Positions 8,458 through 15,234 of a stretch of 17,588 nucleotides of DNA are shown here, in pieces. The notes under the pieces are model-generated. The model was not told the DNA's origin. It did no database searches and was given only the letters and a program-made list of their open reading frames with translations. A program made the translations under genes and the position numbers. Where the stretch lies: NCBI GenBank assembly GCA_964559135.1, contig CAZLGG010000082.1:1-17588 (forward strand). The letters are read 5' to 3'. This stretch comes from DRQF01 sp964559135. Lineage in GTDB: Bacteria > Planctomycetota > GCA-002687715 > DRQF01. The stretch's first letter is position 1, and the number at the start of each line of letters is the position of its first letter.

Positions 8458-9000
8458 TTGGACGAACGTGCCCGTGACGTGCTCCTGGCTTTGACGGCGG
8501 ACGCGAAGGCGGCGGCACATGGGGGGACCACCTTCCCGCCGTACGCCTTCGTGCCCGGATGCCATCCCCATCCGCGGCGTTCCCCCGAGGGACATTCTCA
8601 CGGGGTCTCCCATCCCGCGTCGCCGGGCAGATTGGGGGAATCCGAGGCCGCGCGGGCGATGTTCCTCAGAGGTGTCGACCTCCACGACGCCGGGTTCTTC
8701 TGGGAGGCCCACGAACTTTGAGAGGCGCTGTGGCACGGGCTGGAACGGCGGGGGGCGTGCGCCCGTTTCCTGCAGGCGGCCATTCAATGCGCCGCCGCCC
8801 AGCTGAAGATCCTTCAAGGGATGCCCCGGGGGAGGGAGATCCTGTGGGGCCGCGCCGAGGCCTTGCTTCGCGACCTCATCGAGGACGGCGTGGACGTGAT
8901 CGCGGGGGTGGATCTTCCCGGCTGGCGGGGGGATTTGGCGGCCTGGTTCGACGGCGAGGCCGTGGAGTTCCCCGCTCTGGCGCGACGGCTCGTCCCGTGA
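8458..9000 (+). pseudogene. DUF309 protein gene with one in-frame TGA
   Basis: Read through as one frame, 8458-9000 gives 180 residues of clear DUF309 type. An N-terminal segment with PPYAFVPGCHPHP and a Gly-His-Ser-His-Gly motif is followed by the helical DUF309 core FLRGVDLHDAGFFWEAHEL, then EALWHGLE and FLQAAIQCAAAQLKILQG. The only break is a TGA at 8719-8721 (codon 88), exactly where relatives often carry Trp in a His-Glu-x-Trp-Glu-x-Leu-Trp motif; one base (TGG to TGA) explains it. No frameshift is seen on either side, and the 91 residues after the stop stay conserved. This suggests a very recent nonsense mutation, a base-calling error or readthrough. The final TGA overlaps the GTG start of the dehydrogenase gene by four bases, suggesting translational coupling. 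DUF309 proteins have no firmly assigned function. The 5' end lies 37 bases after the metalloprotease stop. Confidence 0.75.
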
Positions 9001-10004
9001 CCGCGGAATTCACGAGGCGACGGGATCTGGAGCGTGCCGGCTCATCCCAACGGGTTCTCGACCTGCGTGGCCCGGGCTTCCAGGCCTGGTGCGTGATGGA
9101 CGGACCGGCGGGCGAACCCGCTTTCGGCGGCCTGAGATGTCGGGCCGCGGGGGAGGAGGAAGCCCTCGCCGAGGTGTCCAGACTGGCGAGGCAGATGCGC
9201 CTCAAGTGCGCCTTCGCGGGTGTGCCCGTCGGCGGTGCCAAGGGGTTTTTGCGACTGGAGTCCGACGCCATCGCCGAGGAGGCCTACCGGGTTCTCGGGC
9301 GGGCTGTCGAAGCCCTGGACGGCGCGTGGGTCGTCGGGCCCGACCTCGGTACCGGCGAACGAGAGCTGAACTGGATGCGCGAGGAGTGCCGCTGGATCAA
9401 CCCGTCCGGCAACACGCCGGGATCGACCACGGCGGAGGGTGTACTCGCGGCCCACCGGGCGCTGGTTCGTTTTCGTAGCGGTGATGACCCGGATCTGTCG
9501 GCGTTGGTCGTTCACGTCCAGGGCGTGGGAGCGGTGGGCGGGGCGCTCTCCCGCAAGCTGCTCGGGCAGGGGGCGAAGGTCTTCGCCGAAGACCCGGATG
9601 GCGCGGCGATGGATCGTCTGCGCGCGGCGGCGGGGGCCTCGCCGGGGATTCTCCTCGATGTCGCACCCCATCGGGCGGATATCTTCGCGCCCTGTGCACT
9701 CGGCGGTGTCATCGATCGTGGGTGGCTGGACGCGCCCCGAGCCCGCGCCATCGCCGGAAGCGCCAACGATCAGTTGGCGAGCGGCGTGGAGCCGGAGGAT
9801 CTGAAACGTTCCTCTTGCCTTTATCTCCCTGATTTCACCGTGAACGCCGGTGCGGTTCTGGAGGGGATCGCCACGGTCTTCGACCGTCGCGACGCACGGG
9901 AGGCCTTGGCGGCCACCGAGGAGCGTCTCCTCGACCTCCTCATCCAGGCCCGTTCTTGCCGCCGAACCCCTCTCGAAGAAGCGTTGCGCCGGATCGAAAC
10001 CTGA
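8997..10004 (+). CDS. Glu/Leu/Phe/Val dehydrogenase family protein
   Basis: The GTG at 8997 overlaps the preceding stop (GTGA) and yields 335 residues, shorter than glutamate dehydrogenases (about 410-450) and close to leucine dehydrogenases (about 360). The family normally performs NAD(P)-dependent oxidative deamination of an amino acid. Residues about 28-130 are the substrate domain, with both expected lysines: MRLK (Lys70, substrate carboxylate) and GVPVGGAK (Lys82, catalytic). VVGPDLGTGERELNWM (about 112-127) carries the conserved Asp. Residues about 165-290 are the Rossmann domain, with VQGVGAVG (GxGxxG at 176-181) and AGSANDQLA (Asn257). The usual GGGK is GGAK here. GPDLGTGERE looks more glutamate-dehydrogenase-like, while GSANDQL resembles leucine dehydrogenase, so I do not assign a substrate. 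It probably is coupled to the DUF309 gene. The frame is open further upstream, but that part is antisense-like filler across the DUF309 gene. Confidence 0.85.
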   Translation: MTAEFTRRRDLERAGSSQRVLDLRGPGFQAWCVMDGPAGEPAFGGLRCRAAGEEEALAEVSRLARQMRLKCAFAGVPVGGAKGFLRLESDAIAEEAYRVLGRAVEALDGAWVVGPDLGTGERELNWMREECRWINPSGNTPGSTTAEGVLAAHRALVRFRSGDDPDLSALVVHVQGVGAVGGALSRKLLGQGAKVFAEDPDGAAMDRLRAAAGASPGILLDVAPHRADIFAPCALGGVIDRGWLDAPRARAIAGSANDQLASGVEPEDLKRSSCLYLPDFTVNAGAVLEGIATVFDRRDAREALAATEERLLDLLIQARSCRRTPLEEALRRIET

Positions 10005-10103
10005 CGGGAGAGGGCTTTTCCCTGCATGATTTCCCGTTTTTCCGTGTGACGCTTCCCATTCTCGTGCGTCTTTGCCCTTGAAGGCTCCGAGGGAGGGAAT
10101 GAT

Positions 10104-10130
10104 CTCTCACAGAGTCGCAGAGACACTGAG
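10104..10130 (+). repeat. Left inverted repeat of the GxxExxY cassette
   Basis: The block begins CTCTCACAGAGTCGCAGAG and continues with ACACTGAG directly up to the ATG of the GxxExxY gene. Within it a CACAGAG-like unit recurs imperfectly. Its CTCACAGAG core is exactly complementary to CTCTGTGAG at 10534-10542, and the match extends imperfectly inward (CTCACAGAGtCgCAGAGaC against CTCACAGAGaCaCAGAGcC). It leaves no conventional Shine-Dalgarno in front of the gene. Confidence 0.65.
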
Positions 10131-10511
10131 ATGCACGAGAACGAGATCGGTACGGTGATCGTGGACTGTGCAGTCAAACTGCATCAAGACCTCGGCCCGG
10201 GCCTGCTCGAGACCGTTTACGAATTGACGTTGGCCCGGAAACTGGAAAAGCGAGGCCTTTCCGTCCGTCGCCAGGTCCCCATTGCGATCGAATACGAGGG
10301 GCAACGGTTTGATGAGGGATTCCGCGCGGATTTGATTGTCCAGGGGAAGGTACTCGTCGAGCTGAAATCCGTGGAGACGATTCATCCAGCTCACAAGAAA
10401 CAGCTGCTGACTTACATCCGTCTGGCGGGTTTTAAGCTGGGGTATCTTTTGAATTTCGGCGCAGTATTGATGAAAGACGGGATCACGCGGACCGTTCATG
10501 GTGTCCTTTGA
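10131..10511 (+). CDS. GxxExxY protein (PD-(D/E)XK nuclease-like)
   Basis: The 126-residue protein carries the name-giving motif as GPGLLETVYE (residues about 23-32), preceded by an N-terminal helix (VIVDCAVKLHQDL). The core of a PD-(D/E)XK nuclease-like fold follows: FRADLIVQGKVLVELKSVET, with the Asp and Glu-x-Lys of the presumed catalytic site, then HKKQLLTYIRLAGFKLGYLL. Length and order match the family (about 125 residues). Family members are widespread in environmental bacteria and have no established role; nuclease activity is inferred from the fold only. The ATG at 10131 abuts the left inverted repeat and no good ribosome binding site is seen. Codon use is less GC-rich than in surrounding genes, which points to separate acquisition. 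Confidence 0.9.
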   Translation: MHENEIGTVIVDCAVKLHQDLGPGLLETVYELTLARKLEKRGLSVRRQVPIAIEYEGQRFDEGFRADLIVQGKVLVELKSVETIHPAHKKQLLTYIRLAGFKLGYLLNFGAVLMKDGITRTVHGVL

Positions 10512-10518
10512 TGTCTTC

Positions 10519-10544
10519 TTTGCGGCTCTGTGTCTCTGTGAGCA
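10519..10544 (-). repeat. Right inverted repeat of the GxxExxY cassette
   Basis: Starting eight bases after the GxxExxY stop, the sequence reads CTTTGCGGCTCTGTGTCTCT and continues GTGAGCA. Its reverse complement begins TGCTCACAGAGACACAGAG and matches the left repeat at the CTCACAGAG core, with an imperfect inner extension. It is followed at once by AATGAT, the same six bases that precede the left repeat. Confidence 0.65.
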
Positions 10545-10777
10545 AATGATTCGATCAGATGAGCCTCGGCAAGTCGAAATAGACCGGGCGAACTTGATTC
10601 ACTCGATGACGAGGCCCCCGGCCGCATTGTCCGAAGAGTTCTGGTGCTGGCGTCGCGGTCCTAGGGCCGTGGTTTTTCGGTATCCAAGGCCCCCCGAACC
10701 TGTCATGATGATGGGTGGTGTGGGGGAGCGGATCCCTGGCCGGTGGTTTTCGTCCGTTAGAGCGAGGAGGTGGACCG

Positions 10778-13267
10778 ATGTCGAAGTTCTTAGGGTCTTT
10801 GTTGGTTTTCGGAGCGGTGGCGGCGTTGGCCGTCGGTCAGGGCGTCGGTCCTGACGTCATCGTGGGCGACCTCCATGAAGTGGCGAACTACTCCCACCTG
10901 GGCAACATCGACGCCTTCAGCGTCGGCACGACCTCCTGCAACGTGGGCAACGTCAATCTGAACTGGTTCTCGCAGACCAACCAGCATCCCGTCATCGGGC
11001 AGACGGCGTACCGGATCTCCGGCAATCGGTGCGAGATGATCGGCCAATCCTGGTTGAAACATGGCTTCTTCGCCTTGAGCCAGACCCTCTGCGGCACCTG
11101 CCCGAATCCCACATCGGGCACCCAGCTCGGCGTCGGTTGCTCCGACCCCTACAGTGCCGGTCTCAACGGGAACCAGTCCAACCTCGGCCCCAAATTCGAA
11201 GTCGACGCTTACACCGGCTCCTATCCCTTCCCGGCGTTCATGCTCACCGCCACCGGCAACAGCATCTTCAAGCGCCTTCAGATTCACACCACCGACCTCG
11301 ATCCCGCCAACTTCCCGAACGCGACCTACGTCGTGGAAGGCCAGTATGTCACGCCGGACGACGCCAGCGCCGGCAACGGTTTCAACAACGCCTCGTGGCG
11401 CGAAGTCGTCTTCACTCCAGCGGGCGGCGGCTACGACATCGCTCTCGCCCCCGGTTCCACGACCCATCAGCAACAGCCGGCCATTTTCGCTTGGCAGTTC
11501 TATGACCCCTCCGTGCAGATCGAGACCGTCGACCTTCCCGGTGAGGGACGTTTCCATGTCGCCCTCAAGGTCATCGACAACGGCGACGGCACGAAGACCT
11601 ACGAGTACGCCGTCCACAATCTGAATTCCCACGTGTCGGCTCAATCGTTCAACATCAATCTCCAGCCCAACTCCACCATCACCGGGCTCTATTTCCACGA
11701 CGTGGACTACCACAGCGGCGAGCCCTACAACCTCCTCGATTGGCAGGTGACCCAGGGCGCCACCACCCTCAGTTGGGCGACGACCCCCTTCGTGAACGAC
11801 CAGAACGCCAACGCGCTGCGCTGGGGTACGACCTACAATTTCGCCTTCACCACGGACAAGGAACCCCTGGGCGGCACACTCGGGCTCTTCCGTCCCTTCA
11901 CGCAGCCGACCGTGCCTTTCACGGTCGGCGCGGCTCCCATCACGGCGACTCTGGCCGCACAGCCGCCCACCGAAATCAACGCCGGTGTCGCCTATGACGT
12001 GGATCTCCAGGTTACGCCGAATGCCGGGGTCCCCGATCCGTCCGGCATGCTGCTCCACTACGCTGTCGACGGCGGCGCCTTCCAAAGCCAGGTGATGGCC
12101 GACCAGGGCGGCGGGCTCTTCCGCGGGACTCTGCCGGCCGTCGCGCCCTACAGTCGCATCGACTGGTACGTGTCCGCCGTCGCCCTCGGAGGCGGAGGGA
12201 GCCTCACCATTCCCTCCGGCGCTCCCGGAAACATTTTCACGAGTCTGGCCTACGCGGACCTCGTGACGGTCTTCGCCGACGATTTCGAGACGGACAAGGG
12301 TTGGACGGTCCTGAACGGCGCGACGTTGACCTCCGGCGCTTGGCAGCGGGGCCTGCCCAACGGTCTGGGACAGTTCGGCGAACCGGCCACCGACTTCGAC
12401 GGCAGCGGCAAGGCGTATCTCACCGGGCTCGCGGTCGGCGCCGACGTGGACGGAGGCTTCACGACCCTCACGTCACCGGCTTTCGATCTGGGGTTCTCGG
12501 CGGATGCGCTCATCGAGTTCGCCTTCTGGCTGGACACCACCAGCGGACCCAACCCGGGACAGGACCCGTTCGTCATCGAGTTGTCGAATGACGACGGTGC
12601 GACCTGGGTGGTCGTTGAGACCACGACCCAATCCGCCTCCAATTGGCAGACTCGTACGATTCGCCTGAGTGATTTCCTCTTCGCCTCCAATGCGGTGCGG
12701 ATTCGTTTCACGGCGAGCGATTTCTTCAGCGACGCCATCGTGGAAGCCGGCGTGGACGCGGTCCGCGTGCGGGCGCTTCCCGTTCTCGTCGAGCCTCACG
12801 CGTCCGGAAACGTAGGCGCCAGCGCCGGGGGGCCTTTCGATGTCTTGAAGATCAACAACTCGGCGGGCGGGCCCCTGCGCTTCGTCGGCGCCTCCGTGGG
12901 CAGCCCCTTCACCCTGCAGATGGATCCGGTGCCCACGACAGCGAACCCCGTGTTCTTCGCGGTGTTCGGGACGTTGTTCTTCCCGATGCCGACCGATCTC
13001 TACACCCTTCCGGGCATCGGCACGATGAACGTCTCGCCGTGTTTTGCCGCCCCCAACAACCCGAACCTGTTCCTGTTGACGAACAACTTCCCCATTTCGT
13101 TGGGATGTCAGCAGCTCATGGGTTCGACGGTGACGCCGTGGGCGGCGACGATTCCGGCCTCGTTCATCCCCTTCCCGATCGCCTTCACCTTGCAGGGGAT
13201 CATCATCGATCCGTCATCGCCAACGCAGCTATCGGTCACCAACGCCATCACGTTGGACATTCGCTGA
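10778..13267 (+). CDS. Large secreted protein sharing C-terminal half with the metalloprotease
   Basis: The ATG at 10778 has a perfect AGGAGG seven bases upstream and gives a signal peptide (MSKFLGSLLVFGAVAALAVG, cleavage near GQG). The mature part of the 829-residue protein probably acts outside the cytoplasm. Residues about 27-380 form an N-terminal region with a Cys-containing segment (TTSCNVGNVNLNW, HPVIGQTAYRI, GQSWLKHGFFALSQTLC, GVGCSDPYSAGLNGNQ). I recall similar uncharacterised secreted proteins in planctomycetes but know no function, and I see no catalytic motif. Residues about 386-829 parallel the metalloprotease at 5730-8420 module by module: Ig-like (VDGGAFQSQ), jelly-roll-like (WTVLNG, GAWQRG, DVDGGFTTLTSP, IRFTASD, VEAGVDA) and a C-terminal module (GGPFDVLKINN, NPNLFLLTNN). 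The two genes probably share ancestry through duplication or domain shuffling. The stop lies 15 bases from the convergent stop of the next gene. Confidence 0.82.
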   Translation: MSKFLGSLLVFGAVAALAVGQGVGPDVIVGDLHEVANYSHLGNIDAFSVGTTSCNVGNVNLNWFSQTNQHPVIGQTAYRISGNRCEMIGQSWLKHGFFALSQTLCGTCPNPTSGTQLGVGCSDPYSAGLNGNQSNLGPKFEVDAYTGSYPFPAFMLTATGNSIFKRLQIHTTDLDPANFPNATYVVEGQYVTPDDASAGNGFNNASWREVVFTPAGGGYDIALAPGSTTHQQQPAIFAWQFYDPSVQIETVDLPGEGRFHVALKVIDNGDGTKTYEYAVHNLNSHVSAQSFNINLQPNSTITGLYFHDVDYHSGEPYNLLDWQVTQGATTLSWATTPFVNDQNANALRWGTTYNFAFTTDKEPLGGTLGLFRPFTQPTVPFTVGAAPITATLAAQPPTEINAGVAYDVDLQVTPNAGVPDPSGMLLHYAVDGGAFQSQVMADQGGGLFRGTLPAVAPYSRIDWYVSAVALGGGGSLTIPSGAPGNIFTSLAYADLVTVFADDFETDKGWTVLNGATLTSGAWQRGLPNGLGQFGEPATDFDGSGKAYLTGLAVGADVDGGFTTLTSPAFDLGFSADALIEFAFWLDTTSGPNPGQDPFVIELSNDDGATWVVVETTTQSASNWQTRTIRLSDFLFASNAVRIRFTASDFFSDAIVEAGVDAVRVRALPVLVEPHASGNVGASAGGPFDVLKINNSAGGPLRFVGASVGSPFTLQMDPVPTTANPVFFAVFGTLFFPMPTDLYTLPGIGTMNVSPCFAAPNNPNLFLLTNNFPISLGCQQLMGSTVTPWAATIPASFIPFPIAFTLQGIIIDPSSPTQLSVTNAITLDIR

Positions 13268-13282
13268 GTCGCACGCGGGCCT

Positions 13283-15055
13283 TCAGGGAGCGAGTCGTTT
13301 CTTGAGGGCCCGGGCTTCGAAGATGGGGGAGGAGCAGACGCCCGCCTCGCACACGAAGACCGCAGGTTTTCCCATGTCCGGGTAGGCGGACTGCGCTCCG
13401 GAAAGCGGGCCCTCGGAGGGGTGCCAGCGCACGAGCCTGCGGTAGTCCCGGGGCTGAGCCAACGCGACGGCATAGAGCTCCCGGGTGGCGGGCTCGTCCC
13501 GTCTCCCCACCACCACGATCTCCCGGGGGGCCTCATTCCGCTCCGCGAAGGCGAGGAGGACGCCGGCCGTGGGGCGGGTCCTGGCGACGGAAGGACGGGC
13601 CAGCCACGCGAAGGCCCAATCCGCCATGGTGCGGTGGCGATCGTCCCCGGTTTGGTGAGCGAGCCGGAGGGCCCAGCGGGCCAACTCGATGTTCTCGTCC
13701 CGATTGGGAAGAGGAGGGAGAGGCTGATCGGGGCCCGTCGCGGCGGTGAGGAAGCCCCCACGAGGGCTCTGGAATCGGCGGACCAGGAAGTCCGCGGCGG
13801 CCGACGCGCGGCGCAGCCATTCCGCCTCGCCGGTCGCGCGGTGGAGTTCGAGGAAGGCCTGACCCATGGCCAGCGTGTCCGCCAGGTAGGGTCCCGCATC
13901 GGCTTCGTCCTCATGCCGAAACCCGCCACCTTCCAAGGAGCGATGATCGAGTATCCACAGAGCGGCCCGGATCGCCGCCTCCAACGAAGCGGGACGATCC
14001 AGAGTCTCCGCATGGCAGGCGAGAGCCCGGATCGCCCAACCGTTTTCCGCCGTGAAGATGTGGGGATCCACTTCGGGGATTCCTCGCGCCCTCCGTCCGG
14101 TGTCATCTCGGGCGAAGTAATTCTCCGCATGACGACCCTTCACGAGATCCGCGTCCTGGCTGGGGCGGAAGGCGCCCTCGGGGCCCCGGAGAAACGTGAG
14201 AAGATACCCGGCGATCGCGTCCGCCGCCTCGCTGAAACGGGGCTCGGAAAAAAGAAGAGCGCCGCGGCTGTAGGCCATCAACGTGTCGGCCTGAACCGCC
14301 ATGATTTTTTCGAAATGAGGATGAGTCCAGTCGCCGCCGTGGGAATACTGGTACATCCCGCCCCAGACCGGGTCGAGCAGGGCGAGCTGAGCTTCGAGGG
14401 AAGCCCGCGCTTGCCGCCGTGCTCGGGCGTCGCTCCTCACAGCACGGAAAAGAGCGTACTCGATGGGGTGCTTCGGCAAGAACTTGTGCACGAAGCCCCA
14501 GGAAGCGTGTTCGACATCGTAGCTGGCCGCGTAAGACTGCTCGAGGTTCTCCTCGAGGGCGGCGTCGAGAGAAGGCCCTTCGGTCGCCGCCGAGAGGGCT
14601 TCGCCGTCGGGGTCTTCGTCGTCGAGCGGTTCGGGGTCCTCGATGATGCGGGCGAGAAGGGCGCGCATTTTGGCCGGCGGGATGTAGCCCCTGCGTTTCA
14701 CGATCTCCTCGCCTTCGCCGTTCAGGATGATCGTGGCCGGCCACCCATAGTCCTCATAGCGGTGGCCGAGATCGGGCCTTTCGGCCTGATCGACGCGGAC
14801 GCAGACGAAGCCCTTGGCGAGCAGGCGTCGCACGTCCTCGTCGCGGTAGGTCTTCTCGTCCATCACGTGGCACCAGTGGCACCACACGGCCCCCAGGTCC
14901 AACAACACGAGACGGCCGTCGGCGCGCGCCGTTGCGAAGGCCTCCGGGCCCCATTCCACCCAGCGGATCGGTGGCGCGGGGGCGAGGGGAGCGCTGGAGA
15001 CGCAGGCCGTGCAAGAAACGAGCGCGAGGAGAAGGATGGGGGGAAAACGATTCAT
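13283..15055 (-). CDS. Exported SSP411/YyaL-type thioredoxin-fold lipoprotein (DUF255)
   Basis: The ATG at 15053-15055, with GGAG seven bases upstream, gives a 590-residue protein starting MNRFPPILLLALVSC. LVSC is a good lipobox with Cys15 as the lipidation site, so the protein probably is a membrane-anchored lipoprotein. Residues about 31-140 are the thioredoxin-like domain, with VWCHWCHVMDEKTY (Cys59, Cys62) and the cis-Pro loop GWPATIIL (Pro106). Residues about 155-500 are an (alpha/alpha)6-barrel-like part with WGGMYQYSHGGDW, FRPSQDADL, FTAENGWAIRAL and LADTLAMGQAFLELH. The end VCEAGVCSSPI is typical of the family. SSP411/YyaL proteins (about 600-700 residues) have no settled activity; a redox site coupled to a sugar-binding-like barrel has been suggested by fold. 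Most members I know lack a lipoprotein signal, so export is a notable difference. It lies 179 bases downstream of the dehydratase gene on the same strand. Confidence 0.85.
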   Translation of the reverse strand: MNRFPPILLLALVSCTACVSSAPLAPAPPIRWVEWGPEAFATARADGRLVLLDLGAVWCHWCHVMDEKTYRDEDVRRLLAKGFVCVRVDQAERPDLGHRYEDYGWPATIILNGEGEEIVKRRGYIPPAKMRALLARIIEDPEPLDDEDPDGEALSAATEGPSLDAALEENLEQSYAASYDVEHASWGFVHKFLPKHPIEYALFRAVRSDARARRQARASLEAQLALLDPVWGGMYQYSHGGDWTHPHFEKIMAVQADTLMAYSRGALLFSEPRFSEAADAIAGYLLTFLRGPEGAFRPSQDADLVKGRHAENYFARDDTGRRARGIPEVDPHIFTAENGWAIRALACHAETLDRPASLEAAIRAALWILDHRSLEGGGFRHEDEADAGPYLADTLAMGQAFLELHRATGEAEWLRRASAAADFLVRRFQSPRGGFLTAATGPDQPLPPLPNRDENIELARWALRLAHQTGDDRHRTMADWAFAWLARPSVARTRPTAGVLLAFAERNEAPREIVVVGRRDEPATRELYAVALAQPRDYRRLVRWHPSEGPLSGAQSAYPDMGKPAVFVCEAGVCSSPIFEARALKKRLAP

Positions 15056-15207
15056 ATTGGAACTCCACGAGTCGGGGGTGACATCTTCCATCCATAACAT
15101 CCCCGGGGAGCTCAGAGCTTGCTCGGTGGGGTCTGGCGAGGCGTGCGGTCATGCGGGGGCAGTGTGCCGCGGCACCTCGAACGCGGTGAGGCTCCCCCCA
15201 AAGGCAT

Positions 15208-15224
15208 GGAGAGCCAAACTCTCC
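15208..15224 (-). terminator. Hairpin after the dehydratase gene, possible terminator
   Basis: GGAGAG and CTCTCC pair perfectly around a five-base loop, 10 bases downstream of the dehydratase stop codon (15235-15237). No U-run follows on the minus strand (it continues ATGCCTTTGGGG), so this is not a classic intrinsic terminator. It may be an mRNA 3'-end stabiliser, or chance. Confidence 0.3.
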
Positions 15225-15234
15225 GCTCCGAGGG

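Larger units (their letters stand above)
10104..10544. mobile_element. Candidate small inverted-repeat cassette carrying GxxExxY
   Basis: The GxxExxY gene lies between inverted repeats (CTCACAGAG left at 10106-10114, CTCTGTGAG right at 10534-10542). Immediately outside, the six bases AATGAT occur in direct orientation on both sides (10098-10103 and 10545-10550), each two bases from the repeat core. This is the layout of an inserted element with a short target duplication, about 441 bases long and with no transposase of its own. The gene is visibly less GC-rich than its neighbours. The direct repeat is short and could be chance, so mobility is inference. Confidence 0.38.

Noticed and set aside
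5679..8531. Open minus-strand frame of 950 codons opposite the metalloprotease
   Set aside because: Pure antisense of a gene with a signal peptide and clear motifs. Its translation is Arg/Gly/Val/His-rich with no recognisable fold.
8719..8721. Genome-wide reassignment of TGA to Trp
   Set aside because: TGA ends several intact genes here (5562-5564, 8998-9000, 10002-10004, 10509-10511, 13265-13267), and Trp is otherwise encoded by TGG throughout.
8719..8721. Selenocysteine at the DUF309 TGA
   Set aside because: The family has Trp or a hydrophobic residue here, not Cys. No convincing SECIS-like hairpin is apparent just downstream.
10498..10854. Open plus-strand frame of 118 codons after the GxxExxY gene
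   Set aside because: It begins inside the GxxExxY gene, crosses the right inverted repeat, and runs into the signal peptide of the next gene in another frame. The translation looks random.
13421..15097. Open plus-strand frame of 558 codons opposite the SSP411-type gene
   Set aside because: Shadow frame: no ribosome binding site and no domain features, and the opposite strand has a diagnostic CHWC motif and lipoprotein signal.
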